Source: CAZEZY01 sp964516635 (GTDB lineage Bacteria > Pseudomonadota > Gammaproteobacteria > Burkholderiales > Burkholderiaceae_C). Taken from it: 6,135 nt of DNA. A program made the position numbers and the translations under genes. The stretch lies in assembly GCA_964516635.1 (NCBI GenBank), contig CAZEZY010000138.1, positions 1-6,135 on the forward strand, given 5' to 3'. The notes below the pieces were generated by a model, which saw nothing but the letters and a program-made list of their open reading frames with translations, was not told where the DNA came from and did no database searches. The stretch's first letter is position 1. Each line of letters begins with the position of its first letter. Below, piece after piece: positions 1-5,628 of this stretch.

Positions 1-437
1 CTCACTTCGAAGCCCCGGTCAAGCTGGCTTACTCGGCCAAGAACCGCTCCGCTTCCATCCGCATCCCTTATGTGGCCAATCCCAAGGGCCGTCGCGTCGA
101 AGCCCGCTTCCCCGATCCTCTGGCCAACCCCTACCTGTGCTTCTCGGCCCTGCTCATGGCCGGTCTGGACGGTGTGGAAAACAAGATCCATCCGGGCGAA
201 GCCGCCACGAAGGACCTCTACCACCTGCCTCCGGAAGAGGACAAGCTGGTGCCCACCGTCTGCCACAGCCTGGACATGGCCCTCGACTACCTCGACAAGG
301 ACCGTGCCTTCCTGACCAAGGGCGGCGTGTTCACCGACTCCATGCTCGACGCCTACATCGAGCTGAAGATGCAGGAAGTGACCCGTGCTCGCGTGGAAGT
401 CACCCCTACCGAGTTCGACATGTACTACAGCCTCTGA
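1..437 (+). CDS. glnA: Glutamine synthetase type I, C-terminal part (5' end outside window)
   Basis: This is the last ~144 codons of glutamine synthetase, which makes glutamine from glutamate, ammonia and ATP in the cytoplasm as a dodecamer. The reading frame is open from the first complete codon at base 3 to the TGA at 435-437. Visible family signatures are NRSASIRIP near the start (active-site arginine region), RRVEARFPDPLANPYL, the adenylylation segment KDLYHLPPEE with its tyrosine at 219-221, GGVFTDSMLDAYI and the typical ending EFDMYYSL. The tyrosine segment marks a GSI-beta enzyme, expected to be switched off by GlnE-dependent adenylylation. The residue after the tyrosine is His, where E. 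coli has Asp. The glnL and glnG genes downstream encode its transcriptional regulators. An intrinsic terminator follows 21 bases after the stop. Identification is very secure; only the start is missing. Confidence 0.97.
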   Translation, partial: HFEAPVKLAYSAKNRSASIRIPYVANPKGRRVEARFPDPLANPYLCFSALLMAGLDGVENKIHPGEAATKDLYHLPPEEDKLVPTVCHSLDMALDYLDKDRAFLTKGGVFTDSMLDAYIELKMQEVTRARVEVTPTEFDMYYSL

Positions 438-458
438 TCCAGGCTTGTGCATGGCAGC

Positions 459-486
459 AAAGGACGGAGCGTGCTCCGTCCTTTTT
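459..486 (+). terminator. Intrinsic (rho-independent) terminator of glnA
   Basis: A perfect 12-bp inverted repeat, AAAGGACGGAGC at 459-470 and GCTCCGTCCTTT at 473-484, is separated by two bases (a four-base loop once the innermost pair opens). It ends in a run of five T (482-486). It lies 21 bases after the glnA stop and should end most glnA transcripts, largely insulating glnA from the genes downstream. The stem is almost symmetric but the T-run exists only on the + strand side with a shorter A-run opposite, so it is mainly a + strand terminator. Confidence 0.92.
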
Positions 487-489
487 GCG

Positions 490-517
490 TTGTGGCCGGG
501 CACTTTTCAGCGATACT
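490..517 (+). promoter_or_regulatory. Weak candidate sigma70 promoter for the 560-3789 gene group
   Basis: TTGTGG (490-495) and GATACT (512-517) match the -35 and -10 consensus at 3/6 and 4/6 positions with a 16-base spacer, about 42 bases before the next ATG. A promoter is expected here because a strong terminator precedes it and a gene group follows, but the match is poor. A pyrimidine-rich leader (about 523-550) follows. This is a tentative placement only. Confidence 0.2.
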
Positions 518-550
518 GGTCGATCTCTTTCCCTGTCTCTGTCCTGTTCC

Positions 551-555
551 GAAAG
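551..555 (+). promoter_or_regulatory. Possible ribosome binding site of the small exported protein
   Basis: GAAAG is the only purine-rich stretch before the two in-frame ATG codons at 560 and 566, in an otherwise pyrimidine-rich leader. Spacing is 4 bases to the first ATG and 10 to the second, so it does not settle which one is used. Confidence 0.4.
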
Positions 556-559
556 CCTG

Positions 560-1123
560 ATGCCGATGCGTACGACCGTTCTGAATGTTCGAGGGCTGCT
601 GGTGGGCCTGGCCTGCCTCGCCTTCCTTTCACCTCTGCTGGCTCAGGGTCAGGTCTGGCGATGTGCCAACGAGTACACCAATCAGCCTGGGGCCAATCCC
701 GAGGCCAGGGGATGTCGGCTGGTGGAAGGCGGGAATCTCAGCATCATGGAGGACGCACGCCCCCGCAACGCGGCACCTGCGAGCCCCACCACCCGGCCAT
801 CCAGTGGCCCGGCGGCCCGCCCGACCGGATCGGCATCCGGCGCACGCAGCCCCGGCGAGCGTGTCGATCGGACCGAGCAGCAGGCGCGAGACCGCGACGC
901 CCGACTGATTCTGGAGACGGAGCTCAAGCGCGCGCAGGACAGGGTGGTCGAACTGGAGGCCGAATACAACCAGGGCAAGCCCACCCCGCTGGCCAGCGAA
1001 AGGGGCAACGATGACCGCTACCGAGATCGCACCGAGGAGTTGAAGCGCCGACTGGAGCGCGCTCAGAGCGATGTCGCAGCCATTGAGCGCGAGATCGCGC
1101 GGTTGCCCGCCGCCGCCCGATGA
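560..1123 (+). CDS. Exported protein of unknown function, DUF4124-like N-terminus with charged helical C-terminus
   Basis: Predicted 187 residues, role unknown. Residues 1-30 form a signal peptide: basic start, hydrophobic core LLVGLACLAFLSPLL, and a likely cut after LLA or AQG, so the product should be exported to the periplasm. Residues 31-60 (QVWRCANEYTNQPG to GCRLVEGGNLS) carry two cysteines, C35 and C52, and resemble the start of DUF4124-type envelope proteins; this assignment is from memory of the pattern. Residues 62-100 are a low-complexity Pro/Ser/Ala/Arg linker. Residues 102-183 are highly charged and probably helical or coiled coil (ETELKRAQDRVVELEAEY, then TEELKRRLERAQ). The open frame runs further upstream, but the signal peptide fixes the start at ATG 560 or ATG 566; 560 is used here. 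The gene sits between the glnA terminator and glnL and ends 12 bases before glnL, so it probably shares a transcript with glnL and glnG. No enzymatic motif is visible. Confidence 0.8.
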   Translation: MPMRTTVLNVRGLLVGLACLAFLSPLLAQGQVWRCANEYTNQPGANPEARGCRLVEGGNLSIMEDARPRNAAPASPTTRPSSGPAARPTGSASGARSPGERVDRTEQQARDRDARLILETELKRAQDRVVELEAEYNQGKPTPLASERGNDDRYRDRTEELKRRLERAQSDVAAIEREIARLPAAAR

Positions 1124-1127
1124 AAGG
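1122..1127 (+). promoter_or_regulatory. Ribosome binding site of glnL, overlapping the preceding stop codon
   Basis: GAAAGG lies 8 bases before ATG 1136 and overlaps the TGA (1121-1123) of the upstream gene. This supports the 1136 start and suggests that ribosomes finishing the exported-protein gene help initiation of glnL. Confidence 0.65.
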
Positions 1128-1135
1128 CGCCGGCC

Positions 1136-2215
1136 ATGATGTTCCGCAAACTCAAGTCGTCTGACGACAAGCGCTTTCAGGCGCTGGACATGCTGGCAAC
1201 GCTGGTGGCCGTGGTGGATGCCGAAGGGTCGATCCTGTTTGCCAACAATGCCCTTGAAGATGCGGTTGGCCTGTCAAGGCGCAGCCTGGGTGGCGTGCTC
1301 ATGACCGACTGGTTCACGGTTCCCGAATGGCTGCAGAACGCCTTGCAGGGGGCCCGCGGCAACGAATACGCCGTGATTCGCTACGATGCGTTTCTCAAGC
1401 GGCTCAACAACGAACCCTTGCCGGTTCACGTGGTGCTGGCCAAGAGCGATGTCAACGCCGAATTCGTCGTGGAGTTGCTGCCCCTGGAGCAGCAGACCCG
1501 TCAGGAGCGCGAGGAACGGCTGATCGACCAGGCGCAGGCCAACAAGGAACTGATCCGCAACCTGGCGCACGAGATCAAGAACCCGCTGGGCGGGATTCGC
1601 GGGGCAGCCCAGTTGCTGCAGATGGAGCTGGAGTCGAAAGAACTCATCGAGTGCACCCAGGTGATCATTCACGAGGCGGATCGCCTCCAGTCGCTGGTGG
1701 ACCGTCTGCTGGCCCCCCATCGCCGGGCTCAGGTGGTCAGTGACGTGAACATCCATGAGGTCTGCGAACGCGTCCGCGCGCTCATCCTGGCGGAGTTTCC
1801 CCGGGGTCTGAAGGTGGTGCGGGATTACGACATTTCGATTCCCGAGTTTCGTGGGGATCGGGAACAGCTCATCCAGGCGGTGCTCAACCTGGCTCACAAC
1901 GCGGCCCTGGCCCTCAAAGACCGCATGGCAACGGGCGATGCCGAGATCATCTTCCGCTCCCGGGTGCTCAGGCAGGTGACTTTTGGTCGTCAGCGTTACC
2001 GGCTGGCACTGGAATTGCATGTGATCGACAACGGGCCCGGCGTGCCCGAGGAAATCAAGGACCGCATTTTCTATCCGCTGGTGTCGGGTCGGGATGGCGG
2101 ATCCGGTCTGGGCCTGACACTGGCGCAAACCTTTGTCCAGCAGCACCATGGCCTGATCGAATGCGACAGCGAGCCGGGCCGTACCGATTTCAAGCTCCTG
2201 ATACCGCTGCCCTGA
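1136..2215 (+). CDS. glnL: Nitrogen regulation sensor histidine kinase/phosphatase NtrB (NRII)
   Basis: Predicted 359-residue cytoplasmic kinase that phosphorylates NtrC under nitrogen limitation and dephosphorylates it when bound by PII (GlnB/GlnK). There is no membrane segment. A PAS-like sensor domain covers roughly residues 14-115 (MLATLVAVVDAEGSILFANNALEDAVG). The dimerisation and phosphoacceptor segment RNLAHEIKNPLGGIRGAAQLL places the phosphorylated histidine at H145. The ATPase domain has the N box around QAVLNLAHNAALAL (246-260), the DNGPGVP box (298-304), the F-box-like region IFYPLVSGRDGG and the G box GGSGLGLTLAQ (321-331). Length is close to that of E. coli NRII (349). ATG 1136 is followed at once by another ATG (1139); the first has the better ribosome binding site spacing. 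The partner glnG follows after 50 bases, as is usual for this pair. All catalytic elements are present, so the protein should be active. Identification is secure. Confidence 0.96.
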   Translation: MMFRKLKSSDDKRFQALDMLATLVAVVDAEGSILFANNALEDAVGLSRRSLGGVLMTDWFTVPEWLQNALQGARGNEYAVIRYDAFLKRLNNEPLPVHVVLAKSDVNAEFVVELLPLEQQTRQEREERLIDQAQANKELIRNLAHEIKNPLGGIRGAAQLLQMELESKELIECTQVIIHEADRLQSLVDRLLAPHRRAQVVSDVNIHEVCERVRALILAEFPRGLKVVRDYDISIPEFRGDREQLIQAVLNLAHNAALALKDRMATGDAEIIFRSRVLRQVTFGRQRYRLALELHVIDNGPGVPEEIKDRIFYPLVSGRDGGSGLGLTLAQTFVQQHHGLIECDSEPGRTDFKLLIPLP

Positions 2216-2250
2216 TCAGGTGGGGTGGCTCAGGGGGGATGCATAACGAC

Positions 2251-2257
2251 AGAGGAA
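2251..2257 (+). promoter_or_regulatory. Ribosome binding site deciding the glnG start
   Basis: AGAGGAA, 8 bases before ATG 2266, selects this start over the in-frame ATG at 2239, whose only purine run (2232-2238) abuts it with no spacer. The first residues after 2266, MKPIWIVDDDQ, match the conserved beginning of NtrC. Confidence 0.75.
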
Positions 2258-2265
2258 ACGCGCGC

Positions 2266-3789
2266 ATGAAACCCATCTGGATCGTGGACGATGACCAATC
2301 CATCCGGTTCGTTCTAGAGAAAGCGCTGCTGCGGGAGAGCCTGCCCACCCGCAGTTTCACCAACCCGCGCGAGGTGCTCGACGCCCTGGCCGATGACCAG
2401 GACGAAGGCCCGCAGGTGCTGGTCAGCGACATCCGGATGCCCGGTGGTTCGGGTCTGGATCTGCTCGAGAGGGTCAAGAAGCACCAGCCGGGTCTGCCGG
2501 TGATCATCATGACCGCCTTTTCCGACCTTGACAGCGCGGTCTCCGCCTTTCAGGGCGGCGCATTCGAATACCTGCCGAAACCCTTCGATCTGCCCAAGGC
2601 GGTCGAACTGATCCGACGGGCCGTGGAGGAAAGCCAGCGTGAGGAGGTGGCCGAAGAGCGATTGAGCGCAGCCCCCGAAATGCTGGGACAGGCGCCGGCC
2701 ATGCAGGATGTGTTTCGGGCCATCGGACGACTGAGCCAGAGCAACGTGACGGTGCTCATCACCGGCGAATCGGGTTCGGGCAAGGAGCTGGTGGCCCGCG
2801 CCCTGCACAAGCATTCGCCCCGTGCCAAGGGACCCTTCGTGGCCATCAACACAGCGGCCATTCCCAAGGATCTGCTGGAGAGCGAACTCTTTGGTCATGA
2901 GCGTGGGGCGTTCACCGGGGCGCAGACCATGCGCCGGGGCCGGTTCGAACAGGCCGAGGGCGGCACGCTGTTTCTCGATGAAATCGGTGACATGCCGTTC
3001 GATCTGCAGACCCGCCTGCTGCGGGTCCTGAGCGACGGCCATTTCTACCGCGTGGGCGGTCACAGTGCGGTGAAGGCCAACGTCCGCGTGGTGGCAGCCA
3101 CCCACCAGAATCTGGAGCAGCAGGTCAAGGAAGGCGGCTTCCGGGAAGACCTCTTTCATCGGCTCAACGTCATCCGGTTGCGCCTTCCCGCCCTACGGGA
3201 GCGTCGAGAAGATGTTCCGTTGCTCACGCGTTTCTTCCTGCAGCAGAGCGCCAAGCAGCTGGATGTGGAACCGAAACGCATTTCCGACGCGGCGCTGAAG
3301 GTGCTGTGTGCATTCGATTTTCCGGGCAACGTCCGCCAGCTGGAAAACATCTGTCACTGGCTCACGGTGATGGCGCCGGCCCAGTCCATCGAGGTCAAGG
3401 ACCTGCCCCCCGAGGTGCTCCTGGGGCGTGTGCCGGCCCCTGACGCCTCGATGGCTGTCGCGGCCCGCTCCACCGGTCAACTGTCACCGCCGACCAGTCT
3501 TGTGGCAGACGAAGCAGCCAGTCCGGCGCTGCCAGAGCTTGGCAGTCCTTTGCCCGTGGTGTCGGCCCTGGCCGGCATGGCCTGGGAGCAAGGTCTGCAG
3601 GCCGAGGCACAGGTGATGCTGGAGGAGGGGCGACACGACGTCTGGGACGAGCTGACCCGGCGTTTCGAGATCAGCCTGATCCAGGCCGCGCTGGCTTGCA
3701 CCCGGGGCCGGCGCATCGAGGCCGCTCAGAAGCTGGGCATTGGACGCAACACCATCACCCGCAAGATCCAGGAACTCAATCTCGAGTGA
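2266..3789 (+). CDS. glnG: Nitrogen regulation response regulator NtrC (NRI), sigma54-dependent activator
   Basis: Predicted 507-residue enhancer-binding protein that, once phosphorylated by NtrB, uses ATP to open sigma54 promoters of nitrogen genes. The receiver domain (1-~122) has the acidic pocket DDD 8-10, phosphoacceptor D55 in VSDIRMPG, T83 and K105. The AAA+ domain (~140-380) has Walker A GESGSGKE (167-174), the sigma54-contacting loop GAFTGA (214-219), Walker B TLFLDE (234-239), arginine-finger region FREDLFHRL (292-300) and sensor II FPGNVRQLEN (352-361). The Fis-type helix-turn-helix is at about 470-504 (EAAQKLGIGRNTITRKIQEL). It is 38 residues longer than E. coli NtrC (469); the extra length lies in a Pro/Ala/Ser-rich linker at about 388-440 before the DNA-binding domain. 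The frame is open further upstream but 2266 is chosen on ribosome binding site and homology. It converges on xthA with 6 bases between stops and no terminator hairpin in the gap. Identification is secure. Confidence 0.97.
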   Translation: MKPIWIVDDDQSIRFVLEKALLRESLPTRSFTNPREVLDALADDQDEGPQVLVSDIRMPGGSGLDLLERVKKHQPGLPVIIMTAFSDLDSAVSAFQGGAFEYLPKPFDLPKAVELIRRAVEESQREEVAEERLSAAPEMLGQAPAMQDVFRAIGRLSQSNVTVLITGESGSGKELVARALHKHSPRAKGPFVAINTAAIPKDLLESELFGHERGAFTGAQTMRRGRFEQAEGGTLFLDEIGDMPFDLQTRLLRVLSDGHFYRVGGHSAVKANVRVVAATHQNLEQQVKEGGFREDLFHRLNVIRLRLPALRERREDVPLLTRFFLQQSAKQLDVEPKRISDAALKVLCAFDFPGNVRQLENICHWLTVMAPAQSIEVKDLPPEVLLGRVPAPDASMAVAARSTGQLSPPTSLVADEAASPALPELGSPLPVVSALAGMAWEQGLQAEAQVMLEEGRHDVWDELTRRFEISLIQAALACTRGRRIEAAQKLGIGRNTITRKIQELNLE

Positions 3790-3795
3790 GTCGGG

Positions 3796-4584
3796 TCATT
3801 CCAGGGTCAGCACCACCGGTGCGTGGTCGCTGGGTTGTGGATTCTTTCGGGGTGCACGGTCCACTTCACAGGCGCGGGCGCGTTGTTTCAGTGCATCGGT
3901 GATGAGGATGTGATCGATGCGCATGCCCCGGTTTTTCTGGAAACCCAGCATCCGGTAGTCCCACCAGCTGAAGGTTTTCGGAGGGTGGGGAAACAGCCGG
4001 TGGGCATCGTGCAGGCCCAGCCCGATCAGGGCTTTCAGGTGCTGCCGTTCTTCGGTGGTGCAGTGGATGGTTTCGCGCAGGCCTTCCGGGTCCCAGACGT
4101 CGGCATCGTCGAAGGTGATGTTGTAGTCGCCCATCAGCACCAGTCGCGGATGGCTTTGGAGCTCGTCTGCCACCCATGCCCTGAGTGCTTCCAGCCATTG
4201 CATCTTGTAGGCAAACTTGTCGCTTCCGGGCGCCTGCCCGTTGGGGAAGTAGGCGCCGATCACCCGGGTGGCGGCATCCCCGGTGCCATAGGTGGCCGCC
4301 AATACCCGGGATTGTTCGTCGGGAAAGCCCGGGATGTTCCGGATCACCTGGGATGGGGGCAGGCGCGAAATCAGTGCCACGCCGTTGTAGGTTTTCTGAC
4401 CGAATGCCTCGGCATGGTAGCCCGCTGAAGCGAACGCGTCGAACGGAAAGCGGTCGTCGGTGAGTTTGAGTTCCTGAAGGGCCAGCACGTCCACCGCCTG
4501 CGTCTGTGCCTGGGTGGCCAGCCAGTCGAGTACCTGCGGGAGGCGAACGCCGAGCGAATTGATGTTCCAGGTGGCCATTTTCAT
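3796..4584 (-). CDS. xthA: Exodeoxyribonuclease III family AP endonuclease
   Basis: Predicted 262-residue Mg-dependent nuclease of the exonuclease/endonuclease/phosphatase fold. It should cleave DNA 5' of abasic sites in base excision repair and remove 3' blocking groups. The family's active-site residues are visible: N7 in MKMATWNINS, E38 in LALQELK, Y112 in GAYFPNG, D153 and N155 in LMGDYNI, W208 in FSWWDYR, D224 and H225 in MRIDHIL, and D253 and H254 in PSDHAP. Length matches the family (E. coli XthA is 268). The open frame begins at GTG 4590, two codons earlier, but ATG 4584 aligns with the usual family start MKxATWNINSL. No clear Shine-Dalgarno sequence precedes either codon. It is divergent from the kinase gene at 4627 with 42 bases between the start codons, so any promoter must lie in that gap or inside the neighbouring gene. 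It converges on glnG. This family has close paralogues in betaproteobacteria, so the exact paralogue is less certain than the activity. Confidence 0.92.
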   Translation of the reverse strand: MKMATWNINSLGVRLPQVLDWLATQAQTQAVDVLALQELKLTDDRFPFDAFASAGYHAEAFGQKTYNGVALISRLPPSQVIRNIPGFPDEQSRVLAATYGTGDAATRVIGAYFPNGQAPGSDKFAYKMQWLEALRAWVADELQSHPRLVLMGDYNITFDDADVWDPEGLRETIHCTTEERQHLKALIGLGLHDAHRLFPHPPKTFSWWDYRMLGFQKNRGMRIDHILITDALKQRARACEVDRAPRKNPQPSDHAPVVLTLE

Positions 4585-4626
4585 GCGCACAATGTAAGCG
4601 ATTCAAGGACCGTCTTCTGAACCCCC

Positions 4627-5628
4627 ATGACTCAACCACCTGCTGCCTTGCCCGACTTCCGCAATCTGGGGGTGCTGTTGCGTCTGCTCGTGCTGGCGGA
4701 GGGCTTGCGCTTGGCGGTCTGGTGGGTGCAGGACCCTGGCGGGACCGCCTGGTGGACACGGTATCTGGAGCAGGCGCTGCTGTTCGAGCCGGTGTTGCTC
4801 ACCCAGACCCTGCTGCTGTTTCTGCTTCAGCCCTGGTTGAGCCGTGCCCCTTACCGCCACGGGGTGGCGATGGTGTTGGCGCTCGCTGCCCTGGTGGCGG
4901 CCCTCTGGCATGTCGGGTTATCGACAGGATTGGGTCTGCCTTTGCCTTCTTCGGCCTGGCACAGTGCCTCGGTCGCCGTTCTGGTTGCTGGCGCCGTGCT
5001 GTTTTATTTCAACTGGCGTCACCACCGGCTCTCGCCGGCACTGGCGGAGGCCCGTGTCACCGCCTTGCAATCGCGGATCCGTCCGCATTTCCTGTTCAAC
5101 AGCCTCAACAGCGTGATGGCGCTCTTGCGCACGGAACCCCGCAAGGCCGAATCGGCATTGCACGATCTGGCTGATCTCTACCGCGCCTTGCTGTCCGATG
5201 CCCGAGCGCTGGTGCCCCTGGCGCAAGAGCTGCAACTGGCGAGGGCGTATGTGGATATCGAGTCCATGCGCCTGGGCGACCGCTTGAGGGTGCAATGGCT
5301 GACTGCTCATGCGCCAGCCGATGCGCTGGTTCCGCCCCTGTTGCTCCAGCCCCTGCTGGAAAATGCGGTCCGCTATGGGGTGGAGCCTTCACCTGAGGGG
5401 GCGCAGGTCACCCTGGAGATCTATGCCGCATCCGACGAGCTCATCGTGTTCGTGCGCAACACCCTGCCGTCCTCGGCGGTGGCGAGTCCTGGGCGTGGCA
5501 ATCACATGGCGCTGGGCAATATCCGCGAGCGACTCCAGCTGCACTTCGATGCGGAAGCCCAGCTCAAGCGCCACACCACCGACACTGAATATGTGGTGAT
5601 GGTCCGTCTGCCGATCAAAACAGCGTAG
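4627..5628 (+). CDS. LytS/AlgZ-type membrane sensor histidine kinase (His_kinase family), no adjacent response regulator
   Basis: Predicted 333-residue inner-membrane sensor kinase. The N-terminal ~130 residues hold about four hydrophobic helices (roughly 13-33, 46-69, 79-99, 111-129) with short loops and no large periplasmic domain, so any signal is probably sensed within the membrane or by a partner. A basic helix (130-150, FNWRHHRLSPALAEARVTALQ) leads to the phosphoacceptor box SRIRPHFLFNSLNS, with the likely phosphorylated histidine H154. The ATPase part has LLLQPLLENAVRYGVEP (238-254, N246) and the degenerate G box GRGNHMALGNIRERL (289-303), as in AlgZ/FimS-like proteins. Such kinases normally pair with a LytTR-type regulator (AlgR-like) next to them; here xthA lies upstream and miaB downstream. 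ATG 4627 is the first plausible start, although no good ribosome binding site precedes it. The last 14 bases overlap the end of miaB on the other strand. The ligand and partner cannot be read from the sequence, so no symbol is given. Confidence 0.88.
   Translation: MTQPPAALPDFRNLGVLLRLLVLAEGLRLAVWWVQDPGGTAWWTRYLEQALLFEPVLLTQTLLLFLLQPWLSRAPYRHGVAMVLALAALVAALWHVGLSTGLGLPLPSSAWHSASVAVLVAGAVLFYFNWRHHRLSPALAEARVTALQSRIRPHFLFNSLNSVMALLRTEPRKAESALHDLADLYRALLSDARALVPLAQELQLARAYVDIESMRLGDRLRVQWLTAHAPADALVPPLLLQPLLENAVRYGVEPSPEGAQVTLEIYAASDELIVFVRNTLPSSAVASPGRGNHMALGNIRERLQLHFDAEAQLKRHTTDTEYVVMVRLPIKTA

Noticed and set aside
72..437. Reading the glnA tail as a complete gene starting at ATG 72
   Set aside because: The frame is open to the window edge, and the residues before ATG 72 already match glutamine synthetase (NRSASIRIP), so that ATG is absent from consideration as a true start; the gene is simply truncated by the window.
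493..507. Possible sigma54 promoter (TGGC... followed by a T-run) upstream of the small exported protein, attractive because NtrC is encoded nearby
   Set aside because: The -24 GG is present, but at the required spacing the -12 GC is replaced by TT, so the essential element is missing.
1274..2149. Long open frame (291 codons) on the - strand inside glnL
   Set aside because: It lies wholly antisense to a gene with clear kinase motifs. The translation shows no recognisable domain and the opening is a by-product of GC-rich codon use.
2211..2220. Perfect 10-base palindrome CCTGATCAGG across the glnL stop codon
   Set aside because: Too short, with no loop or T-run, and not repeated elsewhere in the window; consistent with chance.
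2314..3159. Long open frame (281 codons) on the - strand inside glnG
   Set aside because: It is antisense to the conserved receiver and AAA+ domains, with no family features and no start signal; a shadow of glnG.
3823..4428. 201-codon + strand open frame inside xthA
   Set aside because: It is antisense to all xthA active-site motifs, and its protein has no recognisable features.
4585..4626. Divergent promoter pair between xthA and the kinase gene
   Set aside because: The 42-base gap has no convincing -35/-10 pair or operator repeat on either strand. A TACATT on the - strand lacks a matching -35 element.
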